Shown here piece after piece: positions 32,914 through 41,820 of a stretch of 64,000 nucleotides of DNA. The DNA is from Gammaproteobacteria bacterium. GTDB lineage: Bacteria > Pseudomonadota > Gammaproteobacteria > GCA-001735895. The DNA lies in contig JABHSO010000063.1 of assembly GCA_018669845.1 (NCBI GenBank), positions 1 to 64,000 of the forward strand, read 5' to 3'. Position 1 is the stretch's first letter, and each line of letters starts with the position of its first letter. Below the pieces are notes generated by a model that saw only the letters and a list, made by a program, of their open reading frames with translations, was not told the origin of the DNA and did not search any database. The position numbers and the translations under genes are program-made.

Positions 32914-33894
32914 ATGAAAGCGGTGGTATTTACAGAATACGGACTACCTGATGTTCTTGAATTAAAAGAGGTAGAAAAACCAGTACCCAAAGACAATGAA
33001 GTCTTAATAAAAATTTATGCAGCCTCCATAAACTCATGGGACTGGGAGTTACTTAGAGGCACACCTTATCCAAATCGCCTGATGTTCGGGCTGTTCAAGC
33101 CCAGCAAAATCAGCATACTCGGCTGCGACATCGCGGGACGAGTTGAAGCCGTTGGTGAAAATGTAAAACAGTTTCGACCAAGTGATGAAGTATTCGGCGA
33201 TATATCACAAGTTGGTTGGGGTGGTTTTGCCGAGTATGTCTGTGCCAGTGAAAATGCATTGACTCTAAAACCAGCCAGTATGACATTCGAGCAAGCCGCA
33301 GCCATACCTCAGGCAGCCGTCCTCGCCCTGCAGGGGTTACGTCTGGGGAAAATTCAGTCTGGACAAAAAATATTAATTAATGGTGCGAGTGGTGGAGCAG
33401 GATCGTTTGCCATACAGCTTGCCAAATGGTTTGGGGCTGAGGTTACAGGCGTAGATAGGACAAACAAACTGGAATCGATGTACTCACTGGGTGCAGATCA
33501 CGTCATTGATTTCACCACAGAAGACTTCACCAAAAATGGGCAGTGTTATGACCTGATTCTCGATATGATGGCACAGCGTTCATATTTCGATTACAAACGT
33601 GCATTAAGCCCTGAGGGTAATTTTGTCATGGTTGGAGGTTCCATGTCCCTGGCGACTCTGTTATTGATGATGAACCGATTTACTTCAAAAGTCAGCGGTA
33701 AGAAAATGCTGTTGCTGTTGCATAAGCCAGATACGACTGACCTGGACTTTTTGAAAAAGCTATTTGAAGATGTCAAAGTCAAATCTGTTATCGATAAATT
33801 GTACCCGTTAGCTGAAGTTGCTGATGCCATGCGTTATTTTGGCGAGGGGCAGGCCAAAGGAAAAGTTGTTATAACCATACAGGAAGACTCATGA
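32914..33894 (+). CDS. MDR-superfamily NAD(P)-dependent oxidoreductase (quinone-reductase type)
   Basis: This 326-residue medium-chain dehydrogenase/reductase has a GroES-like N-terminal domain (ending in the AEYV segment) and a nucleotide-binding domain with GASGGAGSFAIQLAKWFGAE, then LGADHVIDF. It lacks the zinc-ligand cysteines of alcohol dehydrogenases, so it fits the zeta-crystallin/quinone oxidoreductase branch that reduces quinones or enones with NADPH. The start ATG (32914) follows a GGAGGG site. It opens a plus-strand series of four redox or methyltransferase genes and is divergent from the MBL operon. A paralogue with a near-identical N-terminus lies at 34711. Confidence 0.88.
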   Translation: MKAVVFTEYGLPDVLELKEVEKPVPKDNEVLIKIYAASINSWDWELLRGTPYPNRLMFGLFKPSKISILGCDIAGRVEAVGENVKQFRPSDEVFGDISQVGWGGFAEYVCASENALTLKPASMTFEQAAAIPQAAVLALQGLRLGKIQSGQKILINGASGGAGSFAIQLAKWFGAEVTGVDRTNKLESMYSLGADHVIDFTTEDFTKNGQCYDLILDMMAQRSYFDYKRALSPEGNFVMVGGSMSLATLLLMMNRFTSKVSGKKMLLLLHKPDTTDLDFLKKLFEDVKVKSVIDKLYPLAEVADAMRYFGEGQAKGKVVITIQEDS

Positions 33895-34044
33895 AGGCAA
33901 TGGATAAACAAAATACGGTAACCTACAGGGACTGAAGATTGCATTGTTGAAATATGACATAACTATATTTCTGTAGAGTTAAAAATGAATGAGCAAAATG
34001 CAGCACAAAATAATATTTAACTGTGGTTAAGTTTTGTTTTACGC

Positions 34045-34692
34045 ATGGCTTTATTTGCTGTTGCGTTAATGTGGCCAGCGGGTACGGTGATGTGGTGGGA
34101 AGCCTGGGTGGTCATCGACCTCTGGACTGTTTTTGGTATCGTAATGACTCTTTATTTGGCACGAAATGATCCTGCGTTACTGGCTGAGCGAATGAAGCTA
34201 CTCCCGTTACAAAAGGATCAGAAAGCCTGGGATAAGGTCATGATGTCATTCTTTACCGTTGCTGGGTTTGGGCTCTATATCACCCCGGGCTTTGATGTCA
34301 TACGTTATAACTGGAGTACCCCTCTGCCGGTCTGGATAGAAATCATTGCCATGTTGCTACACCTCCCCTTTTTCTGGTTGCTGTTGTGGGTGATGCGTGA
34401 GAACACATATTTATCACAAGTCGTAAAAATAGATGATAAACGGGGGCATAAAGTTATCACGACCGGGCCTTATGCACTCGTTCGTCATCCCATGTATATA
34501 GTAGTGATTGTTCTGTTGTTTGTTATGCCCGTAGCACTTGGCTCGCGCTTCTCACTAATACTTTCTTTATTTCTAACTGTGCTACTGATCGTGCGTACTT
34601 ATTTTGAGGATCGAACATTACACGAAGAGCTGGACGGATATTCAGAATATGCTAAACAAACACCTTATCGCTTAATACCAGGGGTCTGGTAA
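34045..34692 (+). CDS. Isoprenylcysteine methyltransferase-like membrane protein, N-terminus interrupted by a stop
   Basis: The readable 215-residue product has helices at about 1-12, 20-40, 68-85, 100-120 and 155-180. It has the methyltransferase block GHKVITTGPYALVRHPMYIV and the C-terminus RTYFEDRTLHEELDGYSEYA, ending RLIPGVW. In the same frame an earlier ATG at 33985 reads MNEQNAAQNNI and then TAA (34018-34020), followed by LWLSFVLRMALF. Those codons resemble the N-terminus of the homologue at 27940, so the natural start was probably 33985 and the stop is a mutation. Translation from ATG 34045 has no clear ribosome-binding site and loses part of the first helix. It may be a young pseudogene. 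Confidence 0.75.
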   Translation: MALFAVALMWPAGTVMWWEAWVVIDLWTVFGIVMTLYLARNDPALLAERMKLLPLQKDQKAWDKVMMSFFTVAGFGLYITPGFDVIRYNWSTPLPVWIEIIAMLLHLPFFWLLLWVMRENTYLSQVVKIDDKRGHKVITTGPYALVRHPMYIVVIVLLFVMPVALGSRFSLILSLFLTVLLIVRTYFEDRTLHEELDGYSEYAKQTPYRLIPGVW

Positions 34693-34710
34693 GTGACCAG
34701 ATAATAATTT

Positions 34711-35703
34711 ATGAAAGCTCTTGTATATACAAAATACGGTTCGCCAGATGTACTTCAGTTAAAAGAGGTAGAAAAACCTGCCCCTAAGGATAATGAAGTA
34801 TTGATAAAGGTACATGCGGCAACAGTCAATCGAACAGACTGTGCAACCATTAGAGCAAAACCCTTTTTTATGAGAATTGTAACCGGACTTTTCAAACCCA
34901 AAAAGAATATTCCTGGAACAGAATTTGCTGGTGATATTGAAGCCACTGGAAAAAATGTATCCTCCTTAAAAGTAGGAGATAAAGTTTTTGGGTTCGATGA
35001 TATGGGATCAGGCTCACATGCCCAATATATGGTGATAAAAGAAGATAATGTAGTAACAATGCCTGACAAAATTACCTATGAGCAAGCAGCTGCCAGTATC
35101 GAAGGTGCTCATTATGCCTATAATTTCATCAATAAAGTAAATCTAATGAAAGGGCAAAATGTACTCGTTAATGGAGCGACAGGCGCTATCGGTTCGGCTG
35201 CAGTTCAACTACTGAAATATTTTGATGTTAATGTGATAGCGGTATGTGCTACAGAAAACATAAAGTTAGTAAAATCGCTAGGAGCGAATAGAGTAATTGA
35301 TTATACAAAAGAAGATTTTACAAAAGAAAAACAAAAATATAATTTTGTTTTTGATACAGTGGGTAAAAGTTCATTTTCAAAATGCTTTCGCCTGCTCCAG
35401 CCCGGTGGCATTTATATTTCTTCTGACCTGGGTTATATGTCCCAAAACCTGTTGCTTCCATTCATTACGCCGATATTAAAACCAGTATTAGGAAACAAAA
35501 TAACTGCATTTCCAGAACCTTTAAATATTCCAGGCAGTTTAGCTTTTATCAAAAAGCTCATGCAGCAAGGTTTATTCAAACCAGTGATAGATCAGGTGTA
35601 TCCATTAGAGCAAATTATCGATGCTTTTAAGTATGTGGAAAAGGGACAGAAAACAGGCAATGTCGTCATATCAGTGATGAGTAATCTCGACACCAGTTCT
35701 TAA
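34711..35703 (+). CDS. MDR-superfamily NAD(P)-dependent oxidoreductase, second paralogue
   Basis: The 330-residue protein resembles the product of 32914-33894 from its first residues (KALVYTKYGSPDVLQLKEVE). It has the nucleotide-binding motif NGATGAIGSAAVQLLKYFDV and SLGANRVIDY. The zinc ligands are again absent. It probably reduces quinones or alpha,beta-unsaturated carbonyls. It follows the methyltransferase-like gene by 18 bases and precedes a flavodoxin-fold reductase by 30 bases, so the three look co-transcribed. The two MDR genes may come from a duplication that flanks the methyltransferase gene. Confidence 0.88.
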   Translation: MKALVYTKYGSPDVLQLKEVEKPAPKDNEVLIKVHAATVNRTDCATIRAKPFFMRIVTGLFKPKKNIPGTEFAGDIEATGKNVSSLKVGDKVFGFDDMGSGSHAQYMVIKEDNVVTMPDKITYEQAAASIEGAHYAYNFINKVNLMKGQNVLVNGATGAIGSAAVQLLKYFDVNVIAVCATENIKLVKSLGANRVIDYTKEDFTKEKQKYNFVFDTVGKSSFSKCFRLLQPGGIYISSDLGYMSQNLLLPFITPILKPVLGNKITAFPEPLNIPGSLAFIKKLMQQGLFKPVIDQVYPLEQIIDAFKYVEKGQKTGNVVISVMSNLDTSS

Positions 35704-35733
35704 TGTAGAATCGATCAGGAAAGGAGAAAAACT

Positions 35734-36312
35734 ATGAAAAAGAAAATTCTCGTCATTCTTTGCCATCCAGACAGCAATAGTTTCTGTGGATCAATAACTC
35801 AGGCATATGTTGACGGTGTAATGGATACCGGAGCTGAAATTCGTCAACTTAAACTTGGCGAATTAACATTTGATCCAGTGCTGTGGAATGGATATAACAA
35901 AATCCAGGATCTTGAACCCGGTTTAGTAAAGGCTCAGGAATTAATTCACTGGTCTAATCATCTCGTGTTTATCTATCCCAATTGGTGGGGATCTATGCCT
36001 GCACTTATGAAAGGTTTTTTTGATCGGGTCTTCTTGCCTGGCTTTGCCTTTAAATATGGTAAAGGTTCTTCACTTCCTGATAAGTTACTCACAGGGCGCA
36101 CTGCTCACTTGATGGTAACTATGGACACCCCTGTCTGGTATTATCGCTGGGTATTTCATCGACCTGGACATAATCAAATGAAAAGAACAATTCTTGAGTT
36201 TTGTGGCATAAAAGTCTTGAAAATATTAGAGTTCGCTCCCATCAAAGGTTCAAACCAACAACAAAGAGAGAAATGGATTGCTATGGCAAAAGAGCTTGGC
36301 TCAAAAGCCTGA
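35734..36312 (+). CDS. NAD(P)H:quinone oxidoreductase family flavoprotein (flavodoxin_2)
   Basis: This 192-residue FMN/FAD-binding protein has the MdaB/KefF/NQO1 pattern: KILVILCHPDSNSFCGSITQ at the N-terminus, then LVFIYPNWWGSMPALMKGFF and DRVFLPGFAFKYG, and the HLMVTMDTPVWYY segment. Members pass two electrons from NAD(P)H to quinones or modulate KefC-type channels. It has a strong AGGAG site 9-10 bases before ATG 35734. It follows the second MDR gene, so the plus-strand series 32914-36312 encodes three reductases and one methyltransferase-like protein. The physiological electron acceptor is not known. Confidence 0.9.
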   Translation: MKKKILVILCHPDSNSFCGSITQAYVDGVMDTGAEIRQLKLGELTFDPVLWNGYNKIQDLEPGLVKAQELIHWSNHLVFIYPNWWGSMPALMKGFFDRVFLPGFAFKYGKGSSLPDKLLTGRTAHLMVTMDTPVWYYRWVFHRPGHNQMKRTILEFCGIKVLKILEFAPIKGSNQQQREKWIAMAKELGSKA

Positions 36313-36824
36313 CAAATCAAATTCGAATTATTCAATTTATTCACAGAGAACCATTAATCAAAAAGTTTTCTTGAGTGACCGCTTTGTCCACAGGTTGTGT
36401 AAAAACTCAACAAATTCTCATTCAGAAAATATTATTCCCACCTCAATACTGTATCACAGCCAATATTAATTATGATAATCCACTAAGCTATCAGATATAA
36501 CCTGATATTAGATAGCGTATGACACTTTAATTTCTAGGGAATAGTTTTCACACACTCTGTCCATGTCAGGGACTAACTGAGATTTTGTTTAATCCACTGA
36601 TTTCAATTGTATAAAATAATTCATCGACATCCAGTGACCGGTTTAGAGAAAGCGGTAATCACTTATTGCTGGATGGAATTAAAGTGTAAAATCTGCTACC
36701 GGTTAGGAGCTATGCCAATCTCCTAGTTATAACCCTGGAATCTTGTATCATATATTTCAGTGAACATTTAGAAGCTGCTGAATAAATAGTTATTTTATCC
36801 AGATTAGATAGGCGGTGTTTTATA
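36313..36824. other. Intergenic region before the lipase gene
   Basis: About 510 bases of AT-rich sequence lack a convincing gene. A 63-codon frame that starts inside the reductase gene (36278-36469) shows no family features and looks spurious. An AGGCGG ribosome-binding site stands at about 36810-36815 for the GTG start of the lipase gene. No terminator or riboswitch was recognised. Confidence 0.4.
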
Positions 36825-37865
36825 GTGGAGACAATAGTAAAAAACATGATGACAGGAAATAAAAAAAACCGTGCATTTTTATTGTTATTTAAAGTGTTAC
36901 TTTTTTTATCACTTTTTATTCCATTGTCCGCCATTTCGCAGAAATCAGATGGCTATAATGGTTTATTTGAAGAGTATTTATCAAGTCAGGTCGAGAGACA
37001 TCAGCAGCAGTTCGGTTTACACAGGCGTTCCTTAGAGCTACCTTACAAGAGAACTCATACAAAAGTTATTCTCATTCATGGACTGGATGACCCCGGAAAA
37101 GTATGGATGAACCTGGAACCTGCATTACTTGCTCAGGGATATGATGTCTGGGTATTCGAATATCCAGATGATCAAGCTATACATAAATCAGCAGACCTGC
37201 TTAATCGTGAAATGAAAAAGCATCGTTTTCAGCTGGGAGAGCAAGTTAAGGTTGTTGCTCATAGTATGGGAGGTCTGGTAAGCAGGGAAATGTTAACTCA
37301 TCCTGATTTTCAGTCCGAGGCTGCTATACAGAGACCGACTGTACATCAACTTATTATGGTAGGAACCCCCAATCATGGCTCACATTTAGCCCGTTTTAGA
37401 TTCTTTTCTGAAATTCGTGACCAGCTGTTCTCCGATAAATTCCACTGGCTCGGTGGTCTCATTGACGGTGACGGTCAGGCAGGAAAAGATTTAATTCCTG
37501 GTAGTGATTTTCTACAACAGTTAAACGCTAGAAAACGGCCCAATAATACGGAATATATTGTTATTGCAGGGGTACTGTCGAATAAAGAGCTGAAAGGTCT
37601 ATCACTGCAGTTGAAGCCATTAATAAACTTCAATGAGCGAGCAAAGGCACTTTACAATGATGCCATAATTTCGCTTGGAGACGGAATGGTACCCATCGAA
37701 TCAGCCAAACTAGCTGATGCCAGATTCTATCAAATGACTGGAACTCACCTTTCAATAATTCGTAATATATTCAAGGACAGCCAAAGAGTTCCACCAGCCA
37801 TACCACTTATTATTGAGCTACTGGGTGAAGAGTTATTGATTCAGACAATGCAGATATTAAAATAA
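36825..37865 (+). CDS. Membrane-anchored or secreted alpha/beta-hydrolase (lipase, PGAP1-like)
   Basis: The 346-residue protein has an N-terminal hydrophobic segment (about 17-37, FLLLFKVLLFLSLFIPLSAI) acting as signal or anchor. The lipase fold motifs are VILIHGLDDPGKVWMNLEPA near the oxyanion loop, the nucleophile Ser in VVAHSMGGLVSRE, an Asp near GDGMVPIES and the His in TGTHLSIIRN. Such proteins hydrolyse lipids or GPI-like esters. The start is GTG at 36825 with AGGCGG upstream; ATG 36846 is the alternative with a poorer site. It is transcribed alone. Confidence 0.85.
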   Translation: METIVKNMMTGNKKNRAFLLLFKVLLFLSLFIPLSAISQKSDGYNGLFEEYLSSQVERHQQQFGLHRRSLELPYKRTHTKVILIHGLDDPGKVWMNLEPALLAQGYDVWVFEYPDDQAIHKSADLLNREMKKHRFQLGEQVKVVAHSMGGLVSREMLTHPDFQSEAAIQRPTVHQLIMVGTPNHGSHLARFRFFSEIRDQLFSDKFHWLGGLIDGDGQAGKDLIPGSDFLQQLNARKRPNNTEYIVIAGVLSNKELKGLSLQLKPLINFNERAKALYNDAIISLGDGMVPIESAKLADARFYQMTGTHLSIIRNIFKDSQRVPPAIPLIIELLGEELLIQTMQILK

Positions 37866-38330
37866 GCCCTGTCAATAAGCTAGGGGATTAACTAGGTACC
37901 TATAAGGAGTCATTAGAAGCTCTTTATTTTGACTCAGGCAGTTCAATCGTATATTTCAGTGGAATTAATGAAGTACTCTGGTGGCGTTAGCAGTCGTTTA
38001 GTATACCTGATAGAAATGAGTACTGGCTCCATTAAACCTGTAAATTTGTGTCAGCAATTCTGAAGTAAACCGAGGGATTTTTATCTCATATTTTTCCAGA
38101 AGATTTAGTTTTATGAATAAGATATTTTATTAATAATGATAGGGGGGGGTAATTAGCTAATTCTCAATGACATTTCTAATGCTTCAGGTATATTGCTGTA
38201 TCTAGAATTTTTCATGACCTTACTATGACCACCATTTATAGGATAACTTCTGCACTGTTATTCTTTCTTTCTCGTGAAAATAAATCAATATTAATCTTTT
38301 CTGTGAAAATAGAAATGGAAGGTTCTAACA
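37866..38330. other. Intergenic region before the LysR gene
   Basis: About 465 bases contain no supported gene. It includes a run of eight G (38143-38150). GGAAGG, about 10 bases before the ATG at 38331, is the LysR ribosome-binding site. No terminator hairpin was seen for the upstream lipase. Confidence 0.4.
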
Positions 38331-39245
38331 ATGGATCTTAACTGGATAGAAGATTTTCTTACGCTTCATAAATGTGGGAATTTTCGTATAGCTGCTGAAC
38401 AGCGATTTATCTCTCAGCCTGCATTTAGTAGACGAATTCACTCACTCGAAACCTGGGTAGGAGCCAAACTTATCGATCGCAGCAGTCAGCCCGTGAAATT
38501 AACAGATGCTGGAGAACTGTTTAAGCCAGTTGCTCAGGAGATAGTGCGTCTGGCATACCTTTCACGAAATAATATACAGGTGAAAATAAGAGAGGGGGAA
38601 GAAAAAATTCGTTTTGCTACCTTAAGCACGCTGGCTCAATATTTTATACCCTCCTGGCTAAAGAGTATTCAACAAGATATCGATTCAGAAATATTTAGCG
38701 TAAGAACCGACTTTGAAAATGTGGAAGATTACTTGTGCGCATTAGATGAAGGAGAGATAGATTTTTTTATTTGTTATGAAGATCCAACAGAAATACTTCT
38801 GAATGATATGAAAAAGTACTCATCGTTACACCTGGGTGTAGAGATGTTAGTACCTGTGGTAAGCCCCGATAGTAAAGGAAATCCGAGGTGGTGGTTGCCA
38901 TCGAACCCTCAAGAGGTTATTCCCTATCTACAGACTCAGTTTACGCCCTCTCTTTGGCCGGTAAAACATCACCTGGATAGTCGCTATAGAAATCTTAAAT
39001 TTTTATCTGTTTACCAGACAACTATAGCAGCCTCATTAAGTGCGATGGTTCGTGAGGGATATGGTGTAGCCTGGGTTCCATTATCTATAGCAATCAATGA
39101 CTTAGAAAAAGGGTTGTTAGTTCGTGCAGGTGATGAAAAAGATGATATTAGACTGGATATAAAAGTATATAGGAATACTAATATTATTGCTCCTCAGGCA
39201 GAAAAAATATGGCAGGTATTACTGCATAGAAACTCTTGTTGTTAA
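38331..39245 (+). CDS. LysR-type regulator, HypT-like subgroup
   Basis: This 304-residue LysR regulator has an N-terminal winged helix: MDLNWIEDFLTLHKCGNFRIA and RFISQPAFSRRIHSLETW. The start MDLNWIEDFL with SQPAFSRRI is characteristic of the HypT/YjiE subgroup rather than of CysB. In Escherichia coli HypT responds to hypochlorite through methionine oxidation. Here the gene precedes the aapJQMP operon in the same direction, 221 bases upstream, so it may instead regulate amino-acid uptake. The subgroup assignment rests on the N-terminus only. Confidence 0.85.
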   Translation: MDLNWIEDFLTLHKCGNFRIAAEQRFISQPAFSRRIHSLETWVGAKLIDRSSQPVKLTDAGELFKPVAQEIVRLAYLSRNNIQVKIREGEEKIRFATLSTLAQYFIPSWLKSIQQDIDSEIFSVRTDFENVEDYLCALDEGEIDFFICYEDPTEILLNDMKKYSSLHLGVEMLVPVVSPDSKGNPRWWLPSNPQEVIPYLQTQFTPSLWPVKHHLDSRYRNLKFLSVYQTTIAASLSAMVREGYGVAWVPLSIAINDLEKGLLVRAGDEKDDIRLDIKVYRNTNIIAPQAEKIWQVLLHRNSCC

Positions 39246-39466
39246 CAGGGTATTGGTTATACAAAACAATTATTATCCAGGGTCTTTTTGCTAATTTAGT
39301 TATTCATTTATTAATCAAAAGAGGTTTTTATTAATACGTTTTTTGCAATGAATCTGAATGGGTGATGCGTATTACGCATGACTCTACTGATTTTTTGCAT
39401 TGGACTCAAAATAAACTCCCACTTAGCCTAGCGATGGTTAATCTATCCACAAAGAGAGATAATAAA

Positions 39467-40507
39467 ATGAAAATAAAGACTTTATTCACATCCGTTATCG
39501 TAGCCACCACGATGACAATGGGTGTTGTTGGGGCTGCTTCGGCAGGTGCTACATTAGACATTGTTAAAAAACGCGGACATCTTCGCTGCCAGGTTGGCTT
39601 ACCGACACCTGGTTTTTACAATATGAGTTCAAAAGGAGACTGGTCAGGTTTTGATGTGCAAACCTGTCGTGCTGTAGCCGCCGCCATTTTTGGTGATGCT
39701 GATAAATTAGAAATTCAATCAATTGGTAGCAATGCGCGTTTTACGGCATTAGCTAATGGCGAATCAGATATGTTATCTCGCACCGCTACCTGGACAATGA
39801 GTCGTGATACACAACTTGGGCTAGACTTCCTACCCCCTAATTTTTATGACGGACAAGGTTTTACTGTTCGTAAGGACAGTGGTATCACCAGTGCGCTTCA
39901 ATTGAAAGGTGCCAAAGTTTGTGTCACTACTGGAACAACATCTGAGCTTAATTTGGCTGATTTTAACCGGACTCATAATCTAAAAATCAGTGCCGTTACC
40001 TTTGAAGATTGGAATGTTCGCGATGATACTTTTCTTAAAGGTGGTTGTGATGCAGTTACTGTCGATAAGTCTTCATTAGCCGGCAATATGGCTGCATTTC
40101 CAGTTCCCGGTGATTACACAATTTTAGCAGAAACACTGTCTAAAGAGCCATTAGCTCCAGCCGTAAGACATGGTGATAATCAGTGGGCTGATCTTGTGAG
40201 ATGGTCATTTTATGCCATGGTTAATGCTGAAGAACTGGGTATTACCAGTGCCAATGTTGATGATATGCGCGCCAACTCTAAAGACCCTAAGATTCGTCGT
40301 TTACTCGGTCTTGAAGGAAATATTCATGAAGGATTGAGTCTGAAAAAAGACTGGGCCTATAACATTATCAAACAGGTTGGCAATTACGGTGAAAACTACG
40401 AAACATTTATCGGTGGCGGCAAAAATGCCATTGGTATTCCGCGTGAAGGATCATTAAATGCTCTATGGACGAATGGTGGTTTAATATATTCACCTCCTAT
40501 GCGTTAA
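39467..40507 (+). CDS. aapJ: General L-amino acid ABC transporter, periplasmic binding protein AapJ
   Basis: This 346-residue solute-binding protein is of the AapJ/BztA type. The start is placed at ATG 39467, preceded by an AGAGAG site. It gives a normal signal peptide (FTSVIVATTMTMGVVGAASAG); an upstream frame from 39362 lacks one and is ignored. Family features are RGHLRCQVGLPTPGFYNMS, WSGFDVQTCRAVAAAIFGD, RFTALANGESDMLSRTATWT and the late GEDG-like region DNQWADLVRW. Two Cys pairs are present. It binds a broad range of L-amino acids and delivers them to AapQM. A 10-bp hairpin follows the gene. Confidence 0.93.
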   Translation: MKIKTLFTSVIVATTMTMGVVGAASAGATLDIVKKRGHLRCQVGLPTPGFYNMSSKGDWSGFDVQTCRAVAAAIFGDADKLEIQSIGSNARFTALANGESDMLSRTATWTMSRDTQLGLDFLPPNFYDGQGFTVRKDSGITSALQLKGAKVCVTTGTTSELNLADFNRTHNLKISAVTFEDWNVRDDTFLKGGCDAVTVDKSSLAGNMAAFPVPGDYTILAETLSKEPLAPAVRHGDNQWADLVRWSFYAMVNAEELGITSANVDDMRANSKDPKIRRLLGLEGNIHEGLSLKKDWAYNIIKQVGNYGENYETFIGGGKNAIGIPREGSLNALWTNGGLIYSPPMR

Positions 40508-40521
40508 CAGGAACTGTGTAA

Positions 40522-40558
40522 CGTCGAGGTCACCCACCCGGTTGAAGAGACCTCGACG
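40522..40558 (+). terminator. Intercistronic hairpin after aapJ
   Basis: A perfect 10-bp stem (CGTCGAGGTC / GACCTCGACG) with a 17-base loop lies between aapJ and aapQ. No T-run follows, so it is more likely a stability or partial termination element. It would raise the binding protein above the permeases, as is common in such operons. Confidence 0.65.
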
Positions 40559-40610
40559 CTATATCAATAAACTTCAAGTTTGCAAAAAATACCCGTATAG
40601 AGGTAATTAA

Positions 40611-41819
40611 GTGACCGATGAAAACCTGAACATCCGTTTAAGACCAAAACAGAAATTTAATTTTTTTCAAGATCAGAGGGTACGCTCAATCTTTTATCAG
40701 CTGATAACGGCTGGTATTGTAGGCTGGTTTATCTGGTATCTATTTACCAACACCTCACAAAACCTCGATGCCCGTGGAATGAAATCTGGTTTCGGTTTTT
40801 TGAGTGTTCAAGCCGGGTTTGATACAGATTTCAAACTGATAGAATATGTAGCCGGTGTTGGAACCTACGGTGATATTTTTTTACTGGGTATCCTCAACAC
40901 CCTCTACATATCAGCTCTAGCCATAATTTTCAGTACGATATTTGGCTTAATTGTTGGCATCTTAAGATTGTCCGATAACTGGCTTATTTCCAAAGTATCC
41001 TTAGCCTTTGTTGAAATTTTTCGCAATACACCCTTATTAATCCAGATTATATTTTGGTATATAGGTGTATTTTCCATACTGCCTCAAGTACGCAATAGCA
41101 TGGACTTATCGGTCGGTGCAGAGCTCATACTGTTAAATAACCGAGGGCTCTACATGCCCTGGCCAATCCCTGGTGAACAGTTCTGGTTGAGTGGTGTTGC
41201 TTTCATGGTTGCGCTTATTCTCATCTTTGTACTAAGACGATGGGCTCATAAACGTCGGGATAAAACAGGTCAGAAATTTTCATTATTTTTACCTTCAGCG
41301 GCATTAATGCTTATATTGCCGGCATCTGTTTATTTATTCACTGGACAGCCTCTTGGCTGGGATATACCGGTACTTGAGGGGTTCAACTTTGTGGGTGGGG
41401 CGGCATTACCTCCAGCATTTTTATCACTTTTAGTCGCACTGACCATTTATCACTCTGCTCACTTTGCCGAAACTGTGCGCGCCGGAATTCTGTCGGTGAG
41501 TAAGGGACAACACGATGCCGCTTCAGCTATTGGACTGCGACCCGGTCGGGTAATGTCCCTCGTAATAATACCTCAGGCAATGCCAGCTATTGTTCCACCC
41601 ATGATTAGCCAATGGATGAATGCGGTTAAAAACTCCTCTTTAGCCATTGCTATCGGCTATCCAGATCTTGTCGCTGTTTTTATGCAGACATCTTTAAACC
41701 AGATCGGGCATGCGATTGAGATTGTGGGTATGACCATGGCATTTTACATGTTCGTCAGCTTAACAATTTCGGGCTTTCTGAATATCTACAATAAGCATGT
41801 ACAGCGAGTGGAGCGTTAA
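40611..41819 (+). CDS. aapQ: Amino-acid ABC transporter permease AapQ
   Basis: The 402-residue inner-membrane permease has the HisM/AapQ design: a first helix (about 28-48), a periplasmic part, and a conserved BPD_transp_1 domain split by an insertion. It includes GILNTLYISALAIIFSTIFG and the EAA-like loop RAGILSVSKGQHDAASAIGL, then RVMSLVIIPQAMPAIVPPM. The length of about 400 matches AapQ/BztB and is longer than ordinary polar-amino-acid permeases. The start is GTG at 40611 after an AGAGGT site. It overlaps nothing and is followed one base later by aapM. Confidence 0.93.
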   Translation: MTDENLNIRLRPKQKFNFFQDQRVRSIFYQLITAGIVGWFIWYLFTNTSQNLDARGMKSGFGFLSVQAGFDTDFKLIEYVAGVGTYGDIFLLGILNTLYISALAIIFSTIFGLIVGILRLSDNWLISKVSLAFVEIFRNTPLLIQIIFWYIGVFSILPQVRNSMDLSVGAELILLNNRGLYMPWPIPGEQFWLSGVAFMVALILIFVLRRWAHKRRDKTGQKFSLFLPSAALMLILPASVYLFTGQPLGWDIPVLEGFNFVGGAALPPAFLSLLVALTIYHSAHFAETVRAGILSVSKGQHDAASAIGLRPGRVMSLVIIPQAMPAIVPPMISQWMNAVKNSSLAIAIGYPDLVAVFMQTSLNQIGHAIEIVGMTMAFYMFVSLTISGFLNIYNKHVQRVER

Positions 41820-41820
41820 A

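Noticed and set aside
39362-39466. Extended N-terminus of the AapJ gene
   Set aside because: The frame extends upstream, but those 35 residues lack a signal peptide, while ATG 39467 has an AGAGAG site and a typical signal peptide.
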